Below are positions 24,453 through 33,092 of a stretch of DNA of 36,199 nt, piece by piece. The notes below the pieces were generated by a model, which searched no databases, was not told where the DNA came from, and was given only the letters and a program-made list of their open reading frames with translations. The position numbers and the translations under genes were made by a program. The DNA comes from Flavobacteriales bacterium UBA2619. GTDB lineage: Bacteria > Bacteroidota > Bacteroidia > Flavobacteriales_D > Sanyastnellaceae. Location: NCBI GenBank assembly GCA_002339135.1, contig DDJR01000071.1:39195-75393 (forward strand), written 5' to 3'. Numbering within the stretch: the first letter of the stretch is position 1; the number at the start of each line of letters is the position of its first letter.

Positions 24453-25709
24453 TTAGTAATGCAAATCTTTTGACTCCTGCAGCATCGGATGATTCTTTGC
24501 AATCAGTGGAGCATTAGACAGTGATGTTAGTGTTCTGTTGATGAATAACCCTAAGAAGCCAAGAAACAAACCGATTTCAAAGAGTCCAAATACATTGTGA
24601 TTGAACATGGTGCCTGGAATCACAAGCAGGTATACATCTGTAAAGTGACCTATAAAAATAAGCAACGCAACTGGCAACAAGAATGCTGGATTTCTTTTTG
24701 TATCTCTGGAAATAAGAACCAAGAAAGGAACTACAAAATTGATCAGGAACATGGCCACAAACGGAACTTTATAGTTCGTGAAAATTCGACTTACATAATA
24801 AGTAACTTCCTCAGGTATATTAGAATACCAAATGAGCATGAATTGACTGAAGAACAAGTAGCTCCACAACATGGAAATGGCAAACATCCACTTTCCTAAA
24901 TCATGCATGTGACTCTCTGTAATTTCAGTGAAATACCCCTTTGACTTTAACCAAAGTATCGTCACATGAGCAAAAATAATCATACTAACCCACATCCCTG
25001 AAAACAAGTACCATCCATACAGGGTGCTGAACCAATGAGGATCAATAGACATCAACCAATCCCAAGAAAGTGTTGAGGAGAAATAGGCGAAAAATACCAT
25101 AAATAGTGCGCTGCGACGGAAGACTTTAAAATGGATCACCGTTCCACCTTCTGCATCTTCTTGAAGAGACCACTTGCGGAACAACTTGGCGAACAAAAGG
25201 AAGGTAAACAAATAAATAATTGTTCTAAGCCAGAAGAACCAAGTTGAGAAATATGCTCCTTTTGCGGATATAATAGAATCGTAGTTGGGGTTGTTAACAG
25301 CTCCAGCAACCTGGTCATCCAAATAGGTTGTAACACCACCCTCAACTGTCATAAACTCATGATAGAGGGTTGTATCCATCCAATGATACAAGTGATGAAG
25401 GTGAAACTGGCCGGCAAGAAGAACAATCACAATCACCGCGGAACCGTAGGGCAAGAAACCAAGCATCGCCTCAAAAAATCGCTTAATTACTACAGACCAA
25501 GCACTTTCAGTAATGTATTGTAGCGCATAAAAGAACAGCGCTGCCAGCGACAACGAAAAGTAAAAAAATCCATTTACAAGCAGGTTTGCCCACCATCTTT
25601 GGTGGTGGTCTGAATGGTCAGTTAGGTATCCTCCAACAAGAGCTACAAGACCCAGAGCCATTAAGACCTGAGTAATTAGTTTAGCACGTCCTTCAAATTT
25701 GAATTCCAT
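24453..25709 (-). CDS. actF: Alternative complex III membrane subunit ActF
   Basis: 418 residues with about ten membrane helices, for example LITQVLMALGLVALVGGYL, FYFSLSLAALFFYALQYI and SALFMVFFAYFSSTLSWDWLMSIDPHWFSTLYGWYLF (read in parts). The phrase DWLMSIDPHWFSTLYGWY is characteristic of ActF, the quinol:cytochrome c oxidoreductase membrane subunit related to ActC/NrfD. It lies 2 bases after the ActE stop and 22 bases before coxB, in the standard act order. ACIII oxidises menaquinol and reduces a cytochrome c or hands electrons straight to the oxidase; ActF contributes to the membrane part. Confidence 0.93.
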   Translation of the reverse strand: MEFKFEGRAKLITQVLMALGLVALVGGYLTDHSDHHQRWWANLLVNGFFYFSLSLAALFFYALQYITESAWSVVIKRFFEAMLGFLPYGSAVIVIVLLAGQFHLHHLYHWMDTTLYHEFMTVEGGVTTYLDDQVAGAVNNPNYDSIISAKGAYFSTWFFWLRTIIYLFTFLLFAKLFRKWSLQEDAEGGTVIHFKVFRRSALFMVFFAYFSSTLSWDWLMSIDPHWFSTLYGWYLFSGMWVSMIIFAHVTILWLKSKGYFTEITESHMHDLGKWMFAISMLWSYLFFSQFMLIWYSNIPEEVTYYVSRIFTNYKVPFVAMFLINFVVPFLVLISRDTKRNPAFLLPVALLIFIGHFTDVYLLVIPGTMFNHNVFGLFEIGLFLGFLGLFINRTLTSLSNAPLIAKNHPMLQESKDLHY

Positions 25710-25711
25710 GA

Positions 25712-26386
25712 TCAGTTGTTATTTTCAGTTTCAGTTACTACAGCCACACCCTCTGAATCAAAAGTAGGCATCTGCCCTCCCTTCTGAAGAACTTGAATGT
25801 ATTGCACAATCTGCCAAAGACCCTTCGGCGAAATTTGAGATGCATGTGAACCCATTAGTCCTTTACCGTACATTAATGTGTGGTACATGTTGCCCTCTGG
25901 CAAATCTTTCAACTTGTTCGAAAAGTCAGGTATACCCATAATGTGACCGTTTCTTGAAATAGCTCCATCACCCTTCCCTTCTAATCCATGGCAATGTGTA
26001 CACATGAGCTCAAAATTTGCTGCACCTGCCTCGATGTTTTTAGCAGTTGTTACAAGGGGTGACTTCAACTCCAATCCTGCCAACTCATACCCTTCGAGTG
26101 TATTCGGATAAGCATAAGGAAGAGCATATACTTTGTCATCACCTCTGAACGCAATCGAACCTGCTGCAGGTTTGCGTGCACTCATGGTGTTTCTTTGGGC
26201 TACCGCTACTTCTTCAGTTACGTAGTATGGATCCTCTCCATAATCTACATAGGCCTCAACAGCTGGTGAACGATACATATCGGGCATGTACTCAACACCG
26301 GGACTGTTGGGATTCGTCGTACAAGACGTCATCATGGCAATCGCTGCCAAGAGTGTGGTTGTGTAAAGTGTAATCTTATACATCAT
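25712..26386 (-). CDS. actE: Alternative complex III mono-haem cytochrome c subunit ActE
   Basis: 224 residues. Signal peptide ending MMTSC with a lipid-anchor Cys at residue 22. One haem-binding motif CTHCH at residues 129-133 within ELMCTHCHGLEGKGDG, the usual pattern for class I cytochrome c domains, and a likely axial Met in MYGKGLMGSHASQI. The segment NPNSPGVEYMPDMYRSPAVEAY near the mature N-terminus is typical of ActE of Bacteroidota. Anchored on the periplasmic side, it carries electrons out of the complex. Two bases separate it from the ActD gene and two from ActF. Confidence 0.94.
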   Translation of the reverse strand: MMYKITLYTTTLLAAIAMMTSCTTNPNSPGVEYMPDMYRSPAVEAYVDYGEDPYYVTEEVAVAQRNTMSARKPAAGSIAFRGDDKVYALPYAYPNTLEGYELAGLELKSPLVTTAKNIEAGAANFELMCTHCHGLEGKGDGAISRNGHIMGIPDFSNKLKDLPEGNMYHTLMYGKGLMGSHASQISPKGLWQIVQYIQVLQKGGQMPTFDSEGVAVVTETENNN

Positions 26387-26388
26387 GA

Positions 26389-26919
26389 TTACTTGCTTTC
26401 TTTAATGCTGAGCTCAAAGAGCGCAGTGTTTTTAATAGCAGTCTCCAACTCCTCAGCATTCATGCTGTTGGAATCTGTTGTAATCTCCATCACGAACATG
26501 TTGTCTGTCGTTCGTGGATCTGGATTCGTTGCAGGCATTCCTGGGAAGGTTCCATTGCGAAGAAGATATGTAATGACCATACCATGGGCAGCACAAAGAA
26601 CTGAAAACTCAAAAGAAACCGGAATGAAAGCTGGTAGATTCTCTAAAAGAGAGAAACTTGGCTTTCCACCAATATTCATAGGCCAATCGGAGATCATTGT
26701 ATACCACATGAAGGAAACCGCAAGAGTCAACCCTGTCATAGCATACATAAAAGATGTAATCGCAAGACGTGTTCTCTTAATTCCTATTACAGGATCGATT
26801 CCATGAATAGGGAATGGAGAGTAGACTTCATTAACATGAATTCCCTTTCCTACAAGTTCACGAGCAGCTACTAAAAGCTTGTCGTCGTCGTCATACATGA
26901 CATGGAATACCTTTTTCAT
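26389..26919 (-). CDS. actD: Alternative complex III subunit ActD (DUF3341)
   Basis: 176 residues from the ATG at 26919 (MKKVFHVMYDDDDKLL). An upstream in-frame start at 26958 would overlap the end of actC and add residues not usual for the family. The body starts with a ferredoxin-like cytoplasmic section (LVAARELVGKGIHVNEVYSPFPIHGID), then two membrane helices (ITSFMYAMTGLTLAVSFMWY and IPVSFEFSVLCAAHGMVITYLL). This is the DUF3341 layout. ActD packs against the ActC/ActF membrane core; it has no cofactor motif. It sits 7 bases after the ActC stop. Confidence 0.93.
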   Translation of the reverse strand: MKKVFHVMYDDDDKLLVAARELVGKGIHVNEVYSPFPIHGIDPVIGIKRTRLAITSFMYAMTGLTLAVSFMWYTMISDWPMNIGGKPSFSLLENLPAFIPVSFEFSVLCAAHGMVITYLLRNGTFPGMPATNPDPRTTDNMFVMEITTDSNSMNAEELETAIKNTALFELSIKESK

Positions 26920-26926
26920 GATGGTA

Positions 26927-28303
26927 TTATTTTGCTTGTTCGTTTCTGTAAGACTCACCGCTCGACTTCAAAATAGTCTTCAGCTCGTTCAAAGCAAGCA
27001 CAGGGAAGAACCTTGTAAATGATAGAAAAAGTGTGAGGAATATTCCGATAGTACCTAAGAAAACTCCTACATCTGTCGCGGTTGGGATAAACTCACCCCA
27101 AGAAGAAGGTAGATAATCCCTGTGGAGAGAGGTTACGATAATCACATAACGCTCGAACCACATCCCTATGTTTACGACAATAGACAGAACAAACGTAGCA
27201 ACAAAAGATCTTCGAATTTTCTTGAACCAAAACAATTGAGGACTGATTACGTTACATGTCATCATGGTCCAATAGGCCATACTGTAGGGCCCTGAAAAAC
27301 GGTTAATGAACGCATAGCTCTCATATTCTACACCTGAATACCAAGAAATAAACAACTCTGTCAAGTACGCAACTCCTACAATAGAACCTGTAACAATAAT
27401 GACAATGTTCATGTACTCGACGTGCTTGATGTGGATATAGTCCTCAAGTTTGTAGGCCTTACGCATCACAAGCAAGAGGGTCTGCACCATCGCAAATCCA
27501 GAGAATACTGCTCCTGACACAAAGTAGGGTGGGAATATTGTGGTGTGCCAACCTGGAATAACAGAAGTCGCAAAGTCCATCGATACGATCGAATGAACTG
27601 AGAAAACAAGAGGAGTAGCAATACCGGCAAGAACGAGACTTAGCTCTTCGAAACGGTTCCAGTGCTTGGCTCTACCACTCCATCCAAAACTAAGTATTCC
27701 ATAGATTTTCTTAGGCAATGGCTTAACCATGCGGTCTCGAATCGTTGCAAAGTCTGGTATTAAACCTACATACCAGAACACAAGTGAAACTGAAAAATAA
27801 GTTGATATGGCAAATACATCCCAAAGAAGCGGGCTGTTGAAATTCACCCACAGCGAACCAAACTGATTTGGGAGAGGAAATACATAATAGGCGAGCCAAA
27901 TACGTCCCATGTGAATACCGGGGAACACCGCAGCCATAATCACTGCAAAAATGGTCATCGCCTCCGCTGAACGGTTAATGGCCATTCGCCACTTTTGCCG
28001 AAACAACAAGAGAACTGCTGAAATAAGTGTTCCGGCGTGACCGATACCCACCCACCAAACAAAATTCGTTATATCCCAAGCCCAACCCACGGTTTTATTC
28101 AGTCCCCATGCTCCAATACCAGTACTGATAAGATATAAAATCGACCCAACTCCATAAATTGCAATAATTGACGAAATTGTAATCATTATTTTCCATCCAA
28201 GCGAAGCAGGCCCCATGATAGGTCCTACAACATCGTCGGTAATATCCTTGTACGTTTTATGACCTAGGATAAGTGGTTCTCTTATTGCTGATTCTCTTTG
28301 CAT
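26927..28303 (-). CDS. actC: Alternative complex III membrane subunit ActC (NrfD-like)
   Basis: 458 residues with eight or more membrane helices, for example IMITISSIIAIYGVGSILYL, VWWVGIGHAGTLISAVLLLF and AEAMTIFAVIMAAVFPGIHMGR. The motifs WWVGIGHAGTLISA, FPGIHMGRIWLAYY and HSIVSMDFA are typical of the NrfD/PsrC family subunit ActC, where the quinol-binding site and proposed proton path lie. It follows ActB by 10 bases and precedes ActD in the conserved order. Together with ActF it makes the membrane core of the quinol-oxidising complex. Confidence 0.95.
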   Translation of the reverse strand: MQRESAIREPLILGHKTYKDITDDVVGPIMGPASLGWKIMITISSIIAIYGVGSILYLISTGIGAWGLNKTVGWAWDITNFVWWVGIGHAGTLISAVLLLFRQKWRMAINRSAEAMTIFAVIMAAVFPGIHMGRIWLAYYVFPLPNQFGSLWVNFNSPLLWDVFAISTYFSVSLVFWYVGLIPDFATIRDRMVKPLPKKIYGILSFGWSGRAKHWNRFEELSLVLAGIATPLVFSVHSIVSMDFATSVIPGWHTTIFPPYFVSGAVFSGFAMVQTLLLVMRKAYKLEDYIHIKHVEYMNIVIIVTGSIVGVAYLTELFISWYSGVEYESYAFINRFSGPYSMAYWTMMTCNVISPQLFWFKKIRRSFVATFVLSIVVNIGMWFERYVIIVTSLHRDYLPSSWGEFIPTATDVGVFLGTIGIFLTLFLSFTRFFPVLALNELKTILKSSGESYRNEQAK

Positions 28304-28313
28304 ATTCGTTAGG

Positions 28314-31300
28314 TCAAGAATTTCTTACCTTAGTCATGTAGAAGACATTGGGCTTTACACCGATTTCTTCTAGAGCATGATAAGAACGATTGTTTTTAGA
28401 TTCTTTGTACACTTTTGAATCTGTATCATTCAAATCTCCAAATGAAATCGCCCCAGCAGCACATGCATCTGAGCAAGCACAAGAGATTAAATCATCCGTT
28501 AATTTAACTTGTTTCTTTTTAGCATCAAGTTTAGCTGATTGTATCCTTTGAACACACAATGAGCACTTCTCCATGACTCCACGTGCACGAACTGTGACGT
28601 CGGGGTTAAGAATAAGTCTGGCCAGAGAGTCATGTGCAGGGTTAACATTTTCAAACTTGGCATATCCCTTGTAATTAAACCAATTAAATCTCCTCACTTT
28701 ATATGGACAGTTGTTCGCACAATAACGTGTTCCAATACAACGGTTGTAAGTCATTTGGTTTAAACCCTCATTGCTGTGAGTGGTTGCTGCAACAGGACAA
28801 ACACTTTCACATGGAGCATGGTTGCAATGCTGACACATCATCGGCATATGCACTGTCTGAGGATTCTCAGAAGGATCTTCCATCAACCCGTAGCTCTCAA
28901 TGACACCAACACCCTCGTCCTCTCCTTTTTCAAGAGAGTAATCAGACGAGTAGTAACGGTCTATGCGAATCCAATGCATGTCACGGTGCTTTAGTACCTC
29001 ATCTTTTCCAACAACACTTACATTGTTCTCAATGTGGCATGCTGTAACACATGAAGAACAACCCGTACATGTAGTTAGGTCAATCGTCATTCCCCATCTG
29101 TGACCTACTGACTCAACTGGATGACTGTTCCACAAGTCGAATTCTTTTGTGTCAACTTTGTCTCTTGCGTCAATAACACCATCTTTGTTTACATCTTCAT
29201 GGACAGCCAATTTAGGAGCTTTGTTCCAGGAGGCATCTCCTTTGTTCTTGTGAGATTCAGCTAAAAATTCTTCTAAACTAGTTTCTTTTACAACAGACTC
29301 ACGACCCATGTAGGTGCTGTGAAGTTGGGTGCTCGCAAGAGGGTATTCTGCGCCTGTAGGCTCAACAGTAATATCATAATTGTCAAGCGCGGTAAAAGGA
29401 AATACGTTAGCGCCAATTGGCATCGGCAACCCTGAATCAAGAATTATATGCTCTCCTCTTGTTCCTGTTTGGAATGCTGCTTTTCCAATGTTTTCTCCAT
29501 TTGAACCTCTGCCATAACCAAGCGCGATTGAAACCGTGCCCGGCTTTTGTCCTGGTTGCATGAACGCTGGAAGCTCGACAGAAAGGGATCCAGAAGTCAC
29601 CTTGACTACAGAAGCCGCATTCTCTTGGGCAATGTATGTATTCAAACCCATGACATCCATGTCTGCTTTCGCCATGGTTACATAGTTGTCCCAGGTCACT
29701 TTTGTTACAGGGTCCGGTGTCTCTTGAAGAATCGGGTTTGCTGCATGGTGACCAACGCCTATCGCTCCTTTGACATAAGTAGCAAGTTCCATAGAACCAC
29801 CTTTGCGATTTAAGACCTCTTTAACAGCCAAAGTTGTGTCGATAAAACTTTTGTAATCAGGAGACTCTAGTGTCTGCTTTGTGACCATGTTTCCATCATG
29901 CACTGCGATGTTCCAATCAGCATCAGAGTTCATAGACTCTGGACTATAAGATGAGTTGTACTGTTCTCTTAAAAATGTATACCAATCTGGCGTTTCCGAT
30001 TCACCCCAAATCAAGAAGGATTCTTGGGCCGCTCTTGTTTTAAACATTGGCTCAATAGAAGGTTGAACGATGTCAATTCTTCCTGAATTAAGACACAAGT
30101 CATTCCAGCTTTCGAGATAATGGTGGTCTGGAGCAATCAATGTTGAACGGCTTGCTGTTTCGTCAGAAAACCCATTCATACAAACAGAAGTCTTGACTCT
30201 TTCAAGACCTGAATTGAACTCTACTGCGTTCGGAAGATCATAAGATGGATTACAGCCGTATGTTATCAACGTGGCAATCTTTCCGGAATTCATGTCTGCA
30301 ATAAGCTTAGCTACTGCAACATCATCTCCTTTGCAAGCATTAAGAGGATTTTCTAAATCAATCGTCTTTCCGTAGTTTTCTAATTCCTGATTAATGGACG
30401 CAACAATCGTTTGCGTAGCATAGTCATTCGCCCCTGCTATAACGATGGATTTACCTTTAGAAGCTTTGAGTGATTTGGCCGCAGCAGTAATTCTAGAAAC
30501 AACTTTTTTATCTAAATTAGTAACTTTTGAACCTCTAATTGCAGCAAGAAGACCAGCTGCAACCATGCCCTCTTCTGAAGGCTTAATCATTGTGCGAACA
30601 TCCGCATTGGTCCCTGTCATCGTCATTGTTGACTCAAATTGGAAATGCTTCGATTGCGTGCCTCTTTCTGGAGATCTTAACAATGCATACTCAGACTCAA
30701 TATTTGTAGAAGTAAGCCATGAACTTAAAAAGTCTGCTGCTATACTAACAATCACTTCTGCATTGTGAAATTTGTAAGCTGGAACCGCGTTTACACCAAA
30801 CACATCCAATTGTACATTTCGCAATGCTGAATATGAAATAGAATCATACTGAACATGTTCGATACCCAACAAATCGATTGCCTTCTGAGAAGAGGGGCTA
30901 AGTATCGTCTTTGAAAGGATAACATGTCTTCCCGAATTGGATGCAAGAGCATCTTTCACCGCTGAGTCAAGAGCACTCCAGCTAGCATCTTCCCTTAACA
31001 CTGAAGGTCCTGCCAGTCTCGCGCTATCATAAACACCCAAGACAGAACCAATAACACGAGCGTTCGCTTTACCCAAACCAGTAGAGTCGTTACCTTGAAC
31101 AAAAATCGGGCGTCCCTCCCTTGTTTTTACAAGCACAGAACTATAATCCAAACCGTCGTAGTATGTTGACGCGTAATAATTCGCAACTCCAGGTGTTACT
31201 TCGGCCGGTTTGTTGATATATGGAATTGATTTTATGACAGGGGTCTCACACGCAGCCAAGGTTGCGGCAGTTAGAGAAAACCCCATGAACTTTAAAAAAT

Positions 31301-31457
31301 CTCGTCTGCCGGTAGTAGAACTATCGAGCTTCTCATCTGCTAAAAACTTATCTACGGGTATCTTTTCTTTAAACTCCTTGCCTTGCAATTCATGAAAAGC
31401 ATCTGTTTGTTCCAATTCGTCCAAAGCAGACCAGTATTGTTTTTTCGTGTTAGCCAT
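28314..31457 (-). CDS. actB: Alternative complex III iron-sulfur subunit ActB
   Basis: 1047 residues fusing two parts. The N-terminal part starts with a Tat-type signal (RRDFLKF at residues 51-57, ending TLAAC70) and then resembles molybdopterin oxidoreductases, but in ActB this domain has no cofactor. The C-terminal third is a ferredoxin-like domain with the cluster ligands TCTGCSSCVTACHIE, MCQHCNHAPCESVCP, CIGTRYCANNCP and CSLCVQ plus LISCACSDACAAGA, which should bind three [4Fe-4S] and one [3Fe-4S] cluster as in known ActB. It takes electrons from the quinol site toward the haem subunits. It is placed between actA (19 bases before) and actC (10 bases after). Confidence 0.95.
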   Translation of the reverse strand: MANTKKQYWSALDELEQTDAFHELQGKEFKEKIPVDKFLADEKLDSSTTGRRDFLKFMGFSLTAATLAACETPVIKSIPYINKPAEVTPGVANYYASTYYDGLDYSSVLVKTREGRPIFVQGNDSTGLGKANARVIGSVLGVYDSARLAGPSVLREDASWSALDSAVKDALASNSGRHVILSKTILSPSSQKAIDLLGIEHVQYDSISYSALRNVQLDVFGVNAVPAYKFHNAEVIVSIAADFLSSWLTSTNIESEYALLRSPERGTQSKHFQFESTMTMTGTNADVRTMIKPSEEGMVAAGLLAAIRGSKVTNLDKKVVSRITAAAKSLKASKGKSIVIAGANDYATQTIVASINQELENYGKTIDLENPLNACKGDDVAVAKLIADMNSGKIATLITYGCNPSYDLPNAVEFNSGLERVKTSVCMNGFSDETASRSTLIAPDHHYLESWNDLCLNSGRIDIVQPSIEPMFKTRAAQESFLIWGESETPDWYTFLREQYNSSYSPESMNSDADWNIAVHDGNMVTKQTLESPDYKSFIDTTLAVKEVLNRKGGSMELATYVKGAIGVGHHAANPILQETPDPVTKVTWDNYVTMAKADMDVMGLNTYIAQENAASVVKVTSGSLSVELPAFMQPGQKPGTVSIALGYGRGSNGENIGKAAFQTGTRGEHIILDSGLPMPIGANVFPFTALDNYDITVEPTGAEYPLASTQLHSTYMGRESVVKETSLEEFLAESHKNKGDASWNKAPKLAVHEDVNKDGVIDARDKVDTKEFDLWNSHPVESVGHRWGMTIDLTTCTGCSSCVTACHIENNVSVVGKDEVLKHRDMHWIRIDRYYSSDYSLEKGEDEGVGVIESYGLMEDPSENPQTVHMPMMCQHCNHAPCESVCPVAATTHSNEGLNQMTYNRCIGTRYCANNCPYKVRRFNWFNYKGYAKFENVNPAHDSLARLILNPDVTVRARGVMEKCSLCVQRIQSAKLDAKKKQVKLTDDLISCACSDACAAGAISFGDLNDTDSKVYKESKNNRSYHALEEIGVKPNVFYMTKVRNS

Positions 31458-31476
31458 GTGTCGTAAGAATCAATAG

Positions 31477-32907
31477 TTAATAGTGACACTTAGAGCATTC
31501 CCAGCCTCCAAGTTCTCGCACGGTGATTTTTTCGTCTTCCAAGTAACGTCGCAGCTCCTCATTTCCTCGTTCTGAGTTCAGAAGTCGCTCATGTATCTCT
31601 TCATAGTACCCCCCCGATGCCAAATCGATTTCAGCTTTGTTGTGGCACTCAAGACACCATCCCATCGTTAATGTGGGCTTAGAAAGCTGAATAATTCCCG
31701 GATAAGCATCAATAAGTGTGTTGATTTCTTCAACTGGAGCAATTCTTCCTACACTATATGTAGATACGTCTCCGTGACAATTTTGACACTGGAGTCCTCC
31801 CACTGTGACATGCTGTTGGTGACTGAAGTAGACGTGGTCTGGAAGATTGTGAACTTTGTTCCACTTAATTGGCTCTCCATCGTAGCTGTCCTGAGGGAGA
31901 GCGTTACCAATGTTTCCTTCTCCATCCAAATACGTTCCTGAATTGGAGTCAAAACCTATAGATGCATATATTTTTTCAATCTCTTCAGTTCCTGTGCGAG
32001 ATCCTTTCTTAATAGCCTTGTGACAGTTCATGCAAACGTTCGCACTTGGGATACTTGCGTGCTTTGAATCGTAAACTGTACTGTGACAGTATTTACAGTC
32101 GATCTCGTTTTCACAAGCGTGAATGCTGTGGTTAAATGCAATCGGCTGATCAGGACTGTAATCCGTGTACAAACCGATACCCATCAGGGCAGAATAACCT
32201 ACAACAACACCATAAATGACAAAGAAAAAACCAATGAGGGAAACCATAACTAGATTGTTCCAGGCCCACCCTTTCAATCTGGTGAAATATCCTGTATCCG
32301 GCAAATAGGGCTCTCCATTTTTTTCTGAAATAACATCCGTAAGCGATCGGCTTATGCCAGCTGCGCTTAGAGCGACAACAAGGAAAAGAATGAGAAGAAA
32401 AACGAACCACATTGCATCGCTTGAATCTGACTCTTGCTCTGCGTCGTAGTCTATTGTAGGACAATCTTCACTGAGGGAAGCAGCTGCACCACCTACATCA
32501 GCGGGAGGAGATGAAACATAGGCTAGAATATCTGAGATTTCATCTTTAGATACTGCCTGACCAGTCATCCAACCATAGGTAGATACGTAACGGTCTACCA
32601 GGGATTTTATGTACTTGTCTCCTGACTCCGCAGCCTCTTGTGGAGATTGAATCCACTTTACAAGCATCTCATCTCCAGATGTCCAACGATCTTGAAGCCC
32701 TGCTAGGCCGGGACCCACGAGCATCTCGTCAGTGATCTTATGACATGCGGCACAATTTGCGTTGAAGAGAGATTGACCATTTACAGGATCTCCACCCTCA
32801 AAAATACTTTGCCCAGCAAGCCCAGAGACTTGAAATACTAAGATGGTACATATAGCGCGGGCTATATGTTGAAGTCTTTTCATACGATTATTCATCGGCT
32901 TTTTCAT
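31477..32907 (-). CDS. actA: Alternative complex III multihaem cytochrome c subunit ActA with extra N-terminal haem domain
   Basis: 476 residues from ATG 32907; a GTG five codons upstream and ATGs at 32895 and 32883 are alternatives. It has an N-terminal signal (ICTILVFQVSGLAGQ) and six CXXCH motifs. The first, CAACH in SLFNANCAACHKI, belongs to an N-terminal class I cytochrome c domain (about residues 40-135). A membrane helix follows (VFLLILFLVVALSAAGI), then a second (LVMVSLIGFFFVIYGVVVGYSALMG). The last five motifs, CKYCH, CMNCH, CQNCH, CLECH and CSKCH, form the ActA pentahaem domain. The mono-haem fusion is common in Bacteroidota but differs from the five-haem ActA of Rhodothermus. First gene of the operon. 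Confidence 0.94.
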   Translation of the reverse strand: MKKPMNNRMKRLQHIARAICTILVFQVSGLAGQSIFEGGDPVNGQSLFNANCAACHKITDEMLVGPGLAGLQDRWTSGDEMLVKWIQSPQEAAESGDKYIKSLVDRYVSTYGWMTGQAVSKDEISDILAYVSSPPADVGGAAASLSEDCPTIDYDAEQESDSSDAMWFVFLLILFLVVALSAAGISRSLTDVISEKNGEPYLPDTGYFTRLKGWAWNNLVMVSLIGFFFVIYGVVVGYSALMGIGLYTDYSPDQPIAFNHSIHACENEIDCKYCHSTVYDSKHASIPSANVCMNCHKAIKKGSRTGTEEIEKIYASIGFDSNSGTYLDGEGNIGNALPQDSYDGEPIKWNKVHNLPDHVYFSHQQHVTVGGLQCQNCHGDVSTYSVGRIAPVEEINTLIDAYPGIIQLSKPTLTMGWCLECHNKAEIDLASGGYYEEIHERLLNSERGNEELRRYLEDEKITVRELGGWECSKCHY

Positions 32908-32933
32908 ATCAATCGAGGACACTCAACACTTGT

Positions 32934-32955
32934 GTAAAATTACGATGAATTTTAC
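32934..32955. repeat. Perfect inverted repeat in the leader region of the act operon
   Basis: GTAAAATT (32934-32941), six-base loop ACGATG, AATTTTAC (48-55 of the same block, 32948-32955). It lies about 27 bases before the actA ATG and, if the proposed promoter is right, within the 5' leader. A/T-rich, no T tail, so probably not a terminator; it could be an operator or a leader hairpin. Confidence 0.5.
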
Positions 32956-32969
32956 GCTTTTCATGCACT

Positions 32970-32988
32970 ATGTCACAGCAATGTCACA
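32970..32988. repeat. Direct repeat ATGTCACA with an 11-base period before the act operon
   Basis: ATGTCACA occurs at 32970-32977 and again at 32981-32988, exactly one helical turn apart. It overlaps and lies just downstream of the proposed -7 box of the operon promoter. Two half-sites on one face of the helix suggest a regulator binding site; the regulator is unknown. Confidence 0.5.
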
Positions 32989-33016
32989 ACGTATGCTTAT
33001 TTAGAATCTTTCCAAA
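32987..33016 (-). promoter_or_regulatory. Candidate promoter of the act-cox operon
   Basis: On the minus strand TTTG (33013-33016) is followed after 19 bases by TACGTTG (32987-32993), one T short of the -7 consensus TAnnTTTG. Transcription would start near 32983 with a leader of about 75 bases containing the inverted repeat at 32934-32955. Confidence 0.4.
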
Positions 33017-33058
33017 CAAGAATACACATTTACGTAGCTTTAACAGACTCATTATAGG

Positions 33059-33066
33059 TAGTTTTG
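33059..33066 (+). promoter_or_regulatory. -7 promoter element of the SPOR-domain gene
   Basis: TAGTTTTG matches TAnnTTTG exactly and lies 27 bases before the ATG at 33093. A TTTA (33039-33042) sits 16 bases upstream as a poor -33 element. Confidence 0.45.
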
Positions 33067-33092
33067 CCCTGATATAAAAAACAGCAACAAAT

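Noticed and set aside
26393..26806. 137-codon open frame on the plus strand opposite actD
   Set aside because: Antisense shadow of a gene with clear family identity and position in the act operon.
28314..31457. Reading ActB as a real molybdopterin oxidoreductase
   Set aside because: The neighbours are the full ACIII set, and the N-terminal domain of ActB is a cofactor-free relative of molybdoenzymes.
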